A stretch of DNA of 64,000 nucleotides from Maricaulis virginensis. GTDB taxonomy: Bacteria > Pseudomonadota > Alphaproteobacteria > Caulobacterales > Maricaulaceae. Position numbers and translations under genes: made by a program. The notes below the pieces were generated by a model. The model was not told the origin of the DNA and ran no database searches. It was given only the letters and a program-made list of their open reading frames with translations. Of this stretch, positions 8,487 to 16,352 are shown piece by piece; within the stretch, counting starts at the first letter, position 1, and the number at the start of each line of letters is the position of its first letter. The stretch is from the NCBI RefSeq assembly GCF_027922185.1, contig NZ_BSFE01000001.1:124001-188000 (forward strand), given 5' to 3'.

Positions 8487-8972
8487 ATGAAAACCCTTGT
8501 TGTCTACTATTCCCTGACCGGAACCACGCGGGCCGTGGCCGAGATGATAGCCGACCAGATGAACGCCGATCTCGCCGAGATTGGTTGTACCCGTTATGGG
8601 CGGAGTGCGTGGGGCATGATCCGGGCCGTGTATGACAGCCTGCGCAACAACCTGCCGCCCATCGAGCCATTGGCCCGCAATGTGACTGCTTACGATCTGG
8701 TCGTTGTGGGCGGGCCGATATGGGCCTCGCACCCTGCGCCGCCCGTGCGCCGTTTCCTGCGTCAGACCGTTTCGCGATTGCCGCGTACGGCGGTCTTCCT
8801 GACCCATCAGGGCTCGCCGGCCGAAGGGGCCTTGGCGGAGATGGAGGACATTATCGGCAAGTCTGCAGCGGCAACACTTGTGGCCCGCAAGGCCGATCTC
8901 GACGAACCCGTCATGGCGGAGAAGGTCGCGGCCTTTGCGTTGGTTCTGGAACGTCACGCCGGTTCCGGCTGA
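8487..8972 (+). CDS. Flavodoxin-like protein
   Basis: A 161-residue cytosolic protein with a flavodoxin fold. The N-terminal strand and phosphate-binding loop for FMN are present (MKTLVVYYSLTGTTRAVAEM; S/T-x-T-G-x-T type), followed by AYDLVVVGGPIWASHPAPPVRRFL, the second flavin-contacting loop. Such proteins act as FMN electron carriers or NAD(P)H:quinone reductases; the partner is not evident. The frame is open from 8418, but ATG 8487 has GGAG eight bases before it and begins with the family's first beta strand. The gene follows the hairpin that terminates the acyl-CoA dehydrogenase and is convergent with the DUF4870 gene. Confidence 0.85.
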   Translation: MKTLVVYYSLTGTTRAVAEMIADQMNADLAEIGCTRYGRSAWGMIRAVYDSLRNNLPPIEPLARNVTAYDLVVVGGPIWASHPAPPVRRFLRQTVSRLPRTAVFLTHQGSPAEGALAEMEDIIGKSAAATLVARKADLDEPVMAEKVAAFALVLERHAGSG

Positions 8973-8988
8973 CGGAGGCCGGCCCGCC

Positions 8989-9372
8989 CTACATCCACAT
9001 GCCGTGCGGGTCGGGGTGGCCGCGTCCGTCCACGAGGCGGACCAGGCCCACGATCGACCGCGCCAGCATCCAGACCCAGATCAGGGCAAAGCCGATCAGG
9101 CCGAACGGCGCCAGGATCACCGTGAGCACCATCACGGTACAGGCCACAATGCCGACGATGGCCGCCCAGAAGCTCTTGATCTGGTAGGTGAAGTGCGATT
9201 GCAGCCAGTGCGGGGAGCCGTCGCGGCGGGCATAGGCGATGATCACGGCGACGAGGCTGGATACGCCGATAATATTGCCGACGATCAGCAGGGCATAGTT
9301 CAGCCCCGCCAGAAGGCGGTCATCCCGGTCGGCAGCCGGCGTCGAGGTCGGTTCATAGATCGTCTGGTTCAT
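8989..9372 (-). CDS. DUF4870-family membrane protein
   Basis: A 127-residue integral membrane protein with three predicted helices. It matches the DUF4870/TIC20-like pattern: LLAGLNYALLIVGN, then HWLQSHFTYQIKSFWAAIVG (the conserved 'F..QI..F/W' block), and a final pair of helices ending in RSIVGLVRLVDG. The function of this family is not established. ATG 9372 (MNQTIYEP) was chosen because the preceding frame is hydrophilic and compositionally unlike a gene start; the ribosome-binding site is weak. It is convergent with the flavodoxin-like gene, 16 bp away. Confidence 0.75.
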   Translation of the reverse strand: MNQTIYEPTSTPAADRDDRLLAGLNYALLIVGNIIGVSSLVAVIIAYARRDGSPHWLQSHFTYQIKSFWAAIVGIVACTVMVLTVILAPFGLIGFALIWVWMLARSIVGLVRLVDGRGHPDPHGMWM

Positions 9373-9579
9373 GGCACTGATCTTTTTCCATGAAGATGGC
9401 CAAAGCGCGGCATGGAGAGGGGGATGCGACACCTTGCCGTCCCCTGTCTTCGCGGCGCCTGGCTGCGGCGGCGATGCCACGGCAGGCTGAAAATGCTGTC
9501 ATCTCCGCGCCCAAGCCTTGGTTGTGACGGCGTTTCGACGTATTCGGAATGCTGATGCGTGAGCACGGGAGGTGTTCGG

Positions 9580-9807
9580 GTGCCCTTGGCGCGTTTCCTG
9601 GACCATGCCGGTATCGTCCTGCTTCTCGGCGGGATCGCGGGGTATGGCATTCTGCTGGCAGCCGGACTGATCGGCCGCTGGTATCTGCCCTACCCGGTGA
9701 GCGGTTTCTGGCTGCTGGTCACAGGCATGCCGGCTGCCGGCGTGGCGATCATGTTCCTGCGCGCACGGGAGAACCGGATCGTGTTCGAAGACGGAGACGA
9801 GGAATGA
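9580..9807 (+). CDS. Small two-helix membrane protein, unknown function
   Basis: A 75-residue protein with two hydrophobic helices (about residues 8-30 and 38-60) and a short charged tail (REN...EDGDEE). No family was recognised. A GTG at 9580 is preferred because GGGAGG lies seven bases upstream; a GTG at 9559 is the alternative. The stop overlaps the start of ybjQ in an ATGA, and ybjQ in turn overlaps lepB, so the three are almost certainly one translationally coupled operon. Association with signal peptidase suggests an envelope role, but this is context only. Confidence 0.65.
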   Translation: MPLARFLDHAGIVLLLGGIAGYGILLAAGLIGRWYLPYPVSGFWLLVTGMPAAGVAIMFLRARENRIVFEDGDEE

Positions 9808-10124
9808 GCCTGATTGTCACCATGGCGGATGCCGTGCCGGGCCGCGAGATCGACCGTGTGGTCGGTATCGCGCGCGGCAATGTCGTGCGGGCCCGCTTTT
9901 TCGGCCGCGATTTCATTGCGGGCCTGCGCAATATCGTCGGCGGTGAAGTTCCCGAATACACCGACCTTCTGTCCGAAGCGCGCGAGACCGCGCTCGACCG
10001 GATGGCGAAACACGCCGAGGAACTCGGCGCCGACGCGATCGTCACGGTCCGCCTGTCGACCTCGTCGGTGATGGAAGGGGCAGCGGAAATTCTGGCCTAC
10101 GGAACGGCGGTAAAACTGAAATGA
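9804..10124 (+). CDS. YbjQ/UPF0145 family protein
   Basis: A 106-residue soluble protein of the YbjQ (UPF0145, 'putative heavy-metal-binding') family, which usually forms a homopentameric ring. Visible family features are the VTMADAVPGREIDRVVGIARG start, RDFIAGLRNIVGGEVPEYTDLL in the middle and the GADAIVTVRLSTSS C-terminal segment. The biochemical role is not known. Start and stop are both ATGA overlaps (with the small membrane protein upstream and lepB downstream), making this a coupled unit. Confidence 0.88.
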   Translation: MSLIVTMADAVPGREIDRVVGIARGNVVRARFFGRDFIAGLRNIVGGEVPEYTDLLSEARETALDRMAKHAEELGADAIVTVRLSTSSVMEGAAEILAYGTAVKLK

Positions 10125-10885
10125 GTGCCTTGATGAAGCGCCTGGCAGGCCGGGCTGCGAGCGAGATTGTGGAAACCGTGCGCTTTGTCGCCGGCGTGGC
10201 AGCTGTCTGGCTGGGGCTGGTGACTTTCGGCTTTGCTGCCTTCCACATCCCGTCGGAAAGCATGCAGCCCTCGCTGGAAGTCGGCGACCGGGTGCTGGTG
10301 TCCAAATGGGCCTATGGCTATTCGGTCCACTCCCTGCCGCTGGGCATCGGCTACATGCTGCCGGACAGCTGGAATGGCCGTGTGGCCTGGCACAATCCGC
10401 AGCGCGGCGATGTCGTCGTCTTCCGCGATGAGCGCCAGTCGCCGCCGCGCAATCTGATCAAGCGCGTCATCGGCATCGAGGGCGATGTGATCGAGATGCG
10501 CCAGGGCCAGCTCTACCTCAATGGCGAGCCGGTGCCGCGCGAACTGGTCGAAGTGCGCTCCTATCGGGATCACCCGCGCGACAATATCGTCACGGCGACC
10601 CTGTTCGAGGAAACCCTGCCGGGCGGCCGGGATCATCCGATCTACGAGCGCGGCGACAACTACCAGCTCGACAGCTACGGGCCGGTGACAATCCTGCCGG
10701 GTACGGTGTTCGTGATGGGCGATAACCGGGATGCCTCCAATGACAGCCGGGCCTCGAACGGGCCGGGCCTCGTGCCGCTGGAGAATGTTGTCGGCCGGGC
10801 GGAGACGGTGCTGTTCACCTTCGAACGCTGCCGCCGCGAAGACGGGCTGTACTGCCCGCGCGGGCGGGTCTGGCGCGGTCTCTAG
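10121..10885 (+). CDS. lepB: Signal peptidase I, first tandem copy
   Basis: A 254-residue membrane-anchored serine protease that removes Sec/Tat signal peptides on the periplasmic side. One N-terminal transmembrane helix (about residues 20-40) is followed by box B IPSESMQPSLEVGD with the nucleophile Ser47, box D LIKRVIGIEGD with the general-base Lys114, and box E VMGDNRDASNDSR, so the catalytic dyad is intact. The C-terminus has a Cys-rich tail (ERCRREDGLYCPRGRVWRGL) shared with the next gene. It starts inside the ybjQ stop (ATGA). Together with the paralogue 3 bp downstream it forms a tandem duplication. Confidence 0.95.
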   Translation: MSALMKRLAGRAASEIVETVRFVAGVAAVWLGLVTFGFAAFHIPSESMQPSLEVGDRVLVSKWAYGYSVHSLPLGIGYMLPDSWNGRVAWHNPQRGDVVVFRDERQSPPRNLIKRVIGIEGDVIEMRQGQLYLNGEPVPRELVEVRSYRDHPRDNIVTATLFEETLPGGRDHPIYERGDNYQLDSYGPVTILPGTVFVMGDNRDASNDSRASNGPGLVPLENVVGRAETVLFTFERCRREDGLYCPRGRVWRGL

Positions 10886-10888
10886 GTC

Positions 10889-11662
10889 ATGAAACAATTC
10901 TCGCTCCGGCGTCTGCGTATCCGGGCCGCCCGGGTCGGGGCCGAGGTCGGCGAGGCGGTGAACATGTTCGCCGGCGTGGCGGCGGTGTGGTTCGGCTTCA
11001 CTTCGCTGGCCTTTGCGACCTACTACATTCCGTCCGAAAGCATGCAGCCCTCGCTGGAGGTGGGCGACCGGATCGTGGTGTCGAAATGGGCCTATGGCTA
11101 TTCGCGCCACACCCTGCCGCTGGGACTGGGCAGCCTCCTGCCGGAGAACTGGGACGGCCGTATCGGCTGGGGCAGCCCGCGGCGTGGTGATGTCGTGGTG
11201 CTGTGGGATGACCGCCAGGATCTGACCCTGATCAAGCGGGTGATCGGTGTGCCGGGCGACATCGTGGCGATGCGCGAGGGCCGTCTTTTCATCAATGGCG
11301 CGCAGGTCGACCGCACCCTGATCGAGGCCCGGACCTATCGCGAGAATGCGGATCCGCGCGATGCGGTGCGCGTGCGCCTGTACGAGGAGCGCCTGCCCGG
11401 CGGCCGGACGCATCCGATCTACGAGCGTGGTGACGATAACTGGCTGGACGAGTACGGGCCGGAAGTCGTGCCGGCGGGCCACGTCTTCGTCATGGGCGAC
11501 AATCGCGACAATTCCGCCGACAGCCGTGCGCCGGAAGGGCCGGGCTTCGTGCGTTTCGAGAATATTGTCGGCCGGGCCGAGACGGTGCTCTACACGTTCG
11601 AACGGTGCCGGCACGAAGACGGGCTGTATTGCCCGCGCGGTCGGGTCTGGCGCGGATTGTAG
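10889..11662 (+). CDS. lepB: Signal peptidase I, second tandem copy
   Basis: A 257-residue paralogue of the preceding gene, sharing box B (PSESMQPSLEVGDR, nucleophile Ser51), box D (LIKRVIGVPGD, Lys116), VMGDNRDNSADSR and the same C-terminal ERC...GLYCPRGRVWRGL tail; both copies look catalytically competent. Differences concentrate in the N-terminal anchor and in the beta-ribbon between boxes B and D, the region that shapes substrate specificity. It begins 3 bp after the first copy ends, so the two are surely co-transcribed. Retention of two intact copies suggests divided labour, for example different preproteins, rather than decay. Confidence 0.94.
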   Translation: MKQFSLRRLRIRAARVGAEVGEAVNMFAGVAAVWFGFTSLAFATYYIPSESMQPSLEVGDRIVVSKWAYGYSRHTLPLGLGSLLPENWDGRIGWGSPRRGDVVVLWDDRQDLTLIKRVIGVPGDIVAMREGRLFINGAQVDRTLIEARTYRENADPRDAVRVRLYEERLPGGRTHPIYERGDDNWLDEYGPEVVPAGHVFVMGDNRDNSADSRAPEGPGFVRFENIVGRAETVLYTFERCRHEDGLYCPRGRVWRGL

Positions 11663-11708
11663 CCGCGCTCTAACCTCTCCGGATACATCCAGCCGGGGAG
11701 ACAGGGCC

Positions 11709-12581
11709 ATGAGCCTCAAGGGCAAGACGATCTTCATCACGGGTGCCAGCCGCGGTATCGGCCTGGCGATCGGCGAGCGTTGTGCGCGTGACGGTGCCAA
11801 TATCGTTATCGCTGCGAAGTCCGATACGCCGGATCCGCGCCTTGAAGGGACGATCCACACGGCTGCCGAGACCATCGAGAAAGCCGGCGGGCAGGCCCTC
11901 GCGGTCAAATGCGATATCCGTCACGAGGAGGAGGTCGAGGCCGCTGTTGCAGCTGCCGTCGACCGGTTCGGCGGGATCGATGCCGTGATCAACAATGCCT
12001 CGGCGATCTTTCCGCGCGGCACCGCCGATACGCCGATGAAGCGCTACGACCTGATGCACCAGGTCAATGGCCGCGGCACCTTCCTGACAACCCAGAAATG
12101 CCTGCCCTATCTGATGAAGGCGGAAAATCCGCACATCATCGCCCTGGCGCCGCCGCTGGACATGCGCGGTCTGTGGTTCGGACCCCATGTCGCCTACACC
12201 TCGGCGAAATACCAGATGAGCCTGTGCATCCTGGGCTGGGGCGAGGAATTCAAGGGCAAGATCGGCGCGAATGCGATCTGGCCCCGTACCGCCGTTGCAA
12301 CGGCCGCAATCTCCAACGTGCTGGCCGGCGAGGAAGCGATGAAGAATTGCCGCAAGCCGGAGATCCTCGCCGATACGGCCTATGCCGTGCTGAACAAGCC
12401 GGCGGCCGAATTCACGGGCAATTTCATCATCGACGACACCTTCCTCTGGGCAGAGGGCGAGCGCGACCTCGACAAGTATTCCTACGATCCCGAAATCGAG
12501 CTCCTGCCCGACTTCTTCGTGCCCGAGGATGTGCCGGCACCGCCGGGCGTGAAGATCATGAACGTCACGCTGGGGCATTGA
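11709..12581 (+). CDS. SDR-family oxidoreductase, HSDL2-like
   Basis: A 290-residue short-chain dehydrogenase/reductase resembling the catalytic part of hydroxysteroid dehydrogenase-like protein 2. It has the TGASRGIG nucleotide-binding motif, NNAS in place of the usual NNAG (typical of this branch), the MKRYDLMHQVNGRGTFL segment, and an AYTSAKYQMS active site with the YxxxK pair. The C-terminal tail lacks the SCP2 domain found in the eukaryotic protein. The substrate is unknown. ATG 11709 has GGGGAG upstream; the long upstream open frame lies inside lepB and is a shadow. Confidence 0.88.
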   Translation: MSLKGKTIFITGASRGIGLAIGERCARDGANIVIAAKSDTPDPRLEGTIHTAAETIEKAGGQALAVKCDIRHEEEVEAAVAAAVDRFGGIDAVINNASAIFPRGTADTPMKRYDLMHQVNGRGTFLTTQKCLPYLMKAENPHIIALAPPLDMRGLWFGPHVAYTSAKYQMSLCILGWGEEFKGKIGANAIWPRTAVATAAISNVLAGEEAMKNCRKPEILADTAYAVLNKPAAEFTGNFIIDDTFLWAEGERDLDKYSYDPEIELLPDFFVPEDVPAPPGVKIMNVTLGH

Positions 12582-12733
12582 TGCCGGGGCGATGATCCTG
12601 CCGGTTTAAAATACCGCTTGCATCGCGTGAAAATTCGCCAATATGGATTTTGGAGCGTCGCACTCTGCGGTCGGCTGATCCGGCCGCTTCATTCTCGCCG
12701 GCCGTCGACGCGACCGGCCGGAGTGTCAGACCC

Positions 12734-13156
12734 ATGCTTCTGGTCGAAACCTATCTTCAACCCAGCCCGCTGGAAGGGCTGGGCGTGTTTGCCGCCAGGC
12801 GGATCCGCAAGGGCACCTTGATGTGGACCCTCGACCCGGCGACCGATCTCGTGCTTACCGAGGCGCAACTGGCCGAGCGGCCGCCGGTTTATCGCGGCTA
12901 TATCCAGCGCTACGCCTATTTCGACCGTGGCCTGAACGGCTATCTGCTCGATGGCGATCATGCCCGCTTCCTGAACCATTCCAGCACGCCGAACCTCGAC
13001 TTTTCGGCGGCTGACGGAAGTGGCGTGGCTGTACGGGATATCGCCCAGGGCGAGGAAATTCTGTGCGATTACAGCCAGTTCATGGAGAATGTCGTGCTGC
13101 TGCCGACGCCTGCCCGGCGCCGGCAGGCCCCGCGGATCGCTGCTGTCAGCGGTTAG
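12734..13156 (+). CDS. SET-domain protein
   Basis: A 140-residue stand-alone SET domain, the fold of S-adenosylmethionine-dependent lysine methyltransferases. Visible motifs are LEGLGVFAARRIRKG (N-terminal SET strand), RFLNHSSTPN (the NHS motif that forms part of the active-site pseudoknot) and GEEILCDYSQF (GEEL-x2-DY motif). The post-SET cysteine cluster of eukaryotic enzymes is absent, as usual for bacterial members. The substrate protein is unknown. ATG 12734 was chosen because it begins the SET strand; the upstream frame (from 12650) is atypical and has no Shine-Dalgarno site. Confidence 0.82.
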   Translation: MLLVETYLQPSPLEGLGVFAARRIRKGTLMWTLDPATDLVLTEAQLAERPPVYRGYIQRYAYFDRGLNGYLLDGDHARFLNHSSTPNLDFSAADGSGVAVRDIAQGEEILCDYSQFMENVVLLPTPARRRQAPRIAAVSG

Positions 13157-13177
13157 ACCTGCCGCGGCTCCGGCGCG

Positions 13178-13888
13178 CTAGGCCGGTTCCGACTGCCTGT
13201 TCTTGAGTGCGGCCAGCACCTGGTCTGCGAGCGGCTTGCTCGAGGCCGGGTTCTGCCCCGTGATCAGACGGCCGTCGCGCGCGACATGAGGTCCGAAAGC
13301 CTCGTCATTGCCTTCGAACACGGCGCCCAGCTCGCGCAGGCGGCTTTCCAGCAGGAAGGGCACGACCTCGTCCAGCCCGGCCTTGCGCTCCTCCGCATCG
13401 GTGAAGCTGTTGACGCGCCTGCCTTTCACCAGCGGTGTGCCGTCGGCGAGGGTAGCGCCCACCAGGCCGGCCGGGCCAAGACAGACCGCCGCGATGATGG
13501 CGCCGGCGTCCCAGGCCTTCCCGATCAGTTCGGCAACCGCCTTGCTGTCGGGCAGGTCCCACATCGTGCCGTGGCCGCCGGGCAGGTAGATGGCGTCGTA
13601 TTCGCCGGGCGTCAGATGGGCCGCCGGCCGGGCCTGTTTCAGGGCCTGCATGGCGGCTGCGTCATCCATGAAGCGCTGCACGGACTGGGGGCGCTCGCCT
13701 TCGCCGTCATCCGAGCCGGGATCGGCCGGCGGTTGGCCGCCATGAACGCTGGCGATCTCGACCGTGTCGCCGGCATCGCGGAAAGCCCAGTAAGGATCGG
13801 TCAGCTCCTGCCAGTGAAAGCCGGTCGGCTTGCCGGTCTCGCCGAGCGTGCCGTGGGATGTGGTGAGGATGAGAATGCGTGACGTCAT
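13178..13888 (-). CDS. DJ-1/PfpI-superfamily (class I glutamine amidotransferase-like) protein
   Basis: A 236-residue protein of the DJ-1/PfpI superfamily, closest in layout to Hsp31-type chaperone/glyoxalase-like proteins. The region DAIYLPGGHGTMWDL is followed by the nucleophile elbow at Cys136 in AAVCLGPAGL. Family members normally read CHGP; here His is replaced by Leu, which removes a conserved neighbour of the nucleophile. Whether it is a glyoxalase III/deglycase, chaperone or oxidative sensor cannot be decided. ATG 13888 starts the family N-terminus (MTSRILILTTSHG) and has a GGAGG-like site upstream. Confidence 0.85.
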   Translation of the reverse strand: MTSRILILTTSHGTLGETGKPTGFHWQELTDPYWAFRDAGDTVEIASVHGGQPPADPGSDDGEGERPQSVQRFMDDAAAMQALKQARPAAHLTPGEYDAIYLPGGHGTMWDLPDSKAVAELIGKAWDAGAIIAAVCLGPAGLVGATLADGTPLVKGRRVNSFTDAEERKAGLDEVVPFLLESRLRELGAVFEGNDEAFGPHVARDGRLITGQNPASSKPLADQVLAALKNRQSEPA

Positions 13889-14039
13889 GGAAGCCTCCAT
13901 TATGTCGTGACTGAGCCTGGGTGCGGGGCGATCACGCCCCTCAGCGTCGCAACGGCTGCAGCGCCGTCCCGTTCCGCGGCTGCACAGGACGCCGGTCTCC
14001 GCTAGGGTGCCGATTGCAGCAGCCAGCGGACAGATGGCC

Positions 14040-14972
14040 ATGAAGACGACCCTCATCGACAGCCCCGCCAGTCTCGCCCATCGTCTGCCTGACGGGCATC
14101 CCGAGCATGACGGCCGCTATACCGCGGTGCGTGAGGCCCTGGCCGGGATTGCCGGCACGGTCTGGGCGGAAGCCGGGCAGGCGCCGGTCGAGGCGCTGGC
14201 GCGCTTTCACACCGTCGAACACGTCGATCGCGTGCTGACGGCCTGTGCCGAGGCGGGTGTCGAGGGTTTCATCGGGCTCGACCCGGACACCGTCGTGTGC
14301 GGCCAGTCGGCGCGGGCTGCGCTGTCAGCGGCCGGCGGGGCCATCGCCGGTGTCGATACGGTGATCCGGGACGGGCAGGGGGCAGTCTTTCTGCTGGCGC
14401 GGCCGCCGGGACACCATGCCGAACCGGACCGTCCGATGGGGTTCTGCCTGTTCAACACCGTCGCCATCGCCGCCATGCACGCGCTGGAGATCCATGGCCT
14501 GCCATCGGTCGCCATTGTCGATATCGATGTGCACCACGGCAATGGCTCGCAATGCCTGGCCGAGCGCGACGAGCGCGTCCTGTTTGCGTCGCTGCACCAG
14601 TCGCCGCTCTATCCGGGCACCGGACACCGTGGCGAAACCGGTCTTGGCGGCAATGTCGTGAATGTCCCGTTGCCGGACGGTACGGACGGCGCGGCCTGGC
14701 GCGCTGCGTTCGAGGCCGAAGTGGTTCCGGCCCTGCGCAAGACACAGCCGGCGCTGATCCTGGTCTCTGCCGGTTTCGATGCGCATGCGGATGATCCGCT
14801 TGGCGGGCTGGGCCTGGTCGACGAGGACTATGCCTGGGCGGCGGAACGCCTGGCTGCCCTGGCATCGGAATTTGCGCATTCGCGGCTTGTCTCCGTGCTG
14901 GAGGGCGGATACGACTGCCCGGCACTGGGCCGGTCGGCCGCGGCCTTTGTCCGCGCGCTTGCCCGCGCCTGA
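14040..14972 (+). CDS. Histone deacetylase-family amidohydrolase
   Basis: A 310-residue zinc amidohydrolase of the histone deacetylase/acetoin-utilisation/acetylpolyamine family. Key features are the His-His pair in RPPGHHAEPDRPMGFC (His125/126), the zinc ligands in DIDVHHGNG (Asp163, His165) and SAGFDAHADDP, and a C-terminal EGGYD. In bacteria such enzymes deacetylate acetylpolyamines, acetyl-lysine or small amides; the substrate here is unknown. Starts at GTG 14007, ATG 14034 and ATG 14040 are in frame; 14040 gives the family-like start MKTTLID and lies nine bases after a GCGGA site. It is divergent from the PfpI gene. Confidence 0.9.
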   Translation: MKTTLIDSPASLAHRLPDGHPEHDGRYTAVREALAGIAGTVWAEAGQAPVEALARFHTVEHVDRVLTACAEAGVEGFIGLDPDTVVCGQSARAALSAAGGAIAGVDTVIRDGQGAVFLLARPPGHHAEPDRPMGFCLFNTVAIAAMHALEIHGLPSVAIVDIDVHHGNGSQCLAERDERVLFASLHQSPLYPGTGHRGETGLGGNVVNVPLPDGTDGAAWRAAFEAEVVPALRKTQPALILVSAGFDAHADDPLGGLGLVDEDYAWAAERLAALASEFAHSRLVSVLEGGYDCPALGRSAAAFVRALARA

Positions 14973-15064
14973 GCGGACGGGCATTCCCCGTCATCACAGG
15001 ATTGAAGTGCCGGCGGGTAACGACGGGGCGTACCGGCTGGCTGACTCTCCCCCGTGCGGCCCCG

Positions 15065-15667
15065 ATGACCCGTTCCTCCAATGACCTCCAGAGCCTGTCG
15101 CCGGGCAGTATCACCATCGCCCGTCACGGCCGCCCGGACGCCAATCGCGAGCGCTGGCTCGACTGGCGCGGATACGAGGACTGGTGGGACAATGAGTATC
15201 AGCCTGCGGGGCTCGTCGATGGCCAGTCCGCGCCCGACGCGCTGATCCGGGCTGCTGCAGAATCACACACCGTCTTTGCCAGTTCCCTGCGCCGGGCCAT
15301 CGAGACGGCGCAGGCCGTATCACCTGACCGGGCGCCCGTTATCGATCCGGTCTTCATCGAGGCCGAACTGCCGCCGCCGCCCATGCCGGGTCGCTTCATG
15401 GCCAAGACCTGGGGCGTGTTTGCACGCTGTTCCTGGTGGATGGGCTGGTCGCGCGGCCGGGAAAGCCGTGCCGATGCCGAGGCCCGGGCGCGGCAGGCCG
15501 CCGACCAGCTGATCGAGGCTGCTGCAGCCGGACCGGTTGTCTTGTGCGCCCATGGCTGGTTCAACCGCATGCTGCGTCCGCAATTGCGCGGGGCGGGGTG
15601 GGTGTGTGTCCGTGATGGCGGTGATACCTACTGGTCCTGGCGCCGTTATGAATACCGGCCGCGCTGA
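15065..15667 (+). CDS. Histidine phosphatase superfamily protein
   Basis: A 200-residue protein with the phosphoglycerate-mutase-like histidine phosphatase core. The catalytic ARHGRPDAN motif with the phosphohistidine lies near residue 20, SSLRRAIETAQ carries the second phosphate-binding arginine, and VLCAHGWFNRML supplies the late catalytic histidine. The central part (MPGRFMAKTWGVFARCSWWMGW) is unusually aromatic and unlike metabolic phosphoglycerate mutases. The substrate cannot be predicted. ATG 15065 is used because the preceding 21 codons look non-coding. Confidence 0.8.
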   Translation: MTRSSNDLQSLSPGSITIARHGRPDANRERWLDWRGYEDWWDNEYQPAGLVDGQSAPDALIRAAAESHTVFASSLRRAIETAQAVSPDRAPVIDPVFIEAELPPPPMPGRFMAKTWGVFARCSWWMGWSRGRESRADAEARARQAADQLIEAAAAGPVVLCAHGWFNRMLRPQLRGAGWVCVRDGGDTYWSWRRYEYRPR

Positions 15668-15733
15668 GCCCGCAATCGCGGCATTGCCGCACCTGAGTCC
15701 GCTTTCTATGCTGCCCGGAGACGAGAGGAAGCC

Positions 15734-15982
15734 ATGTCCGATACGCCGCTACCCGACATCGAGACCCTGAGTTTCGAACAGGCGCTCGCCGAGCTCGAGC
15801 GCATCGTGCAGCAGCTCGAATCGGGCGAGGTCGAGCTTGAGAAATCGATCCAGATCTATGAGCGCGGTGCGGCCCTGCGGGCGCATTGCGAGGGCAAGCT
15901 GAAGACCGCCGAACTGAAGGTCGAGAAGATCGTGCGGGGCGAGGACGGCCAGCCGGCCACCGAACCGGCCGGGCTCGACTGA
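15734..15982 (+). CDS. xseB: Exodeoxyribonuclease VII small subunit
   Basis: An 82-residue XseB. Several copies bind the large subunit XseA to form exonuclease VII, which degrades single-stranded DNA to oligonucleotides. The characteristic LSFEQALAELERIVQQLESGEVELEKSIQIYERG helical pair covers most of the protein. XseA is not in the window. It is the first gene of the xseB-csaA-ispA-dxs cluster, preceded by AGGAAGCC before the ATG. The association of xseB with ispA and dxs is widespread in Proteobacteria. Confidence 0.96.
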   Translation: MSDTPLPDIETLSFEQALAELERIVQQLESGEVELEKSIQIYERGAALRAHCEGKLKTAELKVEKIVRGEDGQPATEPAGLD

Positions 15983-15983
15983 C

Positions 15984-16343
15984 ATGGCGCAGGAGGAGCC
16001 GGCGGCACCGCTCGCCACGATCGGGGACTTCCTGAAGCTCGATATCCGCGTCGGCACGGTCGTGCGCGCGGAGGCGTTCCCGGAAGCGCGCAAACCGGCC
16101 ATCAAGCTGTGGGTCGATTTCGGGCCCGAGCTGGGCGAGAAGAAGAGCTCGGCCCAGATCACCGTGCACTACAAGCCGGAAGACCTGGTGGGCCGTCAGG
16201 TGCTTGCTGTCGTCAATTTTCCGCCGCGCCAGATCGGCCCGATCCAGTCGGAGATCCTCGTTCTCGGGGCCTCCGATCCGGACGGAGCGATCATCCTTCT
16301 GGCGCCGGACAAGCCCGTGCCGAACGGCGCGCGGATGCATTAG
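15984..16343 (+). CDS. csaA: tRNA-binding-domain protein CsaA
   Basis: A 119-residue OB-fold protein of the CsaA family (EMAP-II-like tRNA-binding domain). The signature FLKLDIRVGTVVRAEAFPEA, KPAIKLWVDFGPELGEKKSSAQIT and VVNFPPRQIGP segments are present. B. subtilis CsaA binds tRNA and has been described as a protein-export chaperone. It begins one base after xseB ends and 9 bp before ispA, so it is embedded in the isoprenoid operon, which is a less usual position for this gene. Confidence 0.92.
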   Translation: MAQEEPAAPLATIGDFLKLDIRVGTVVRAEAFPEARKPAIKLWVDFGPELGEKKSSAQITVHYKPEDLVGRQVLAVVNFPPRQIGPIQSEILVLGASDPDGAIILLAPDKPVPNGARMH

Positions 16344-16352
16344 GGCTGCGGA

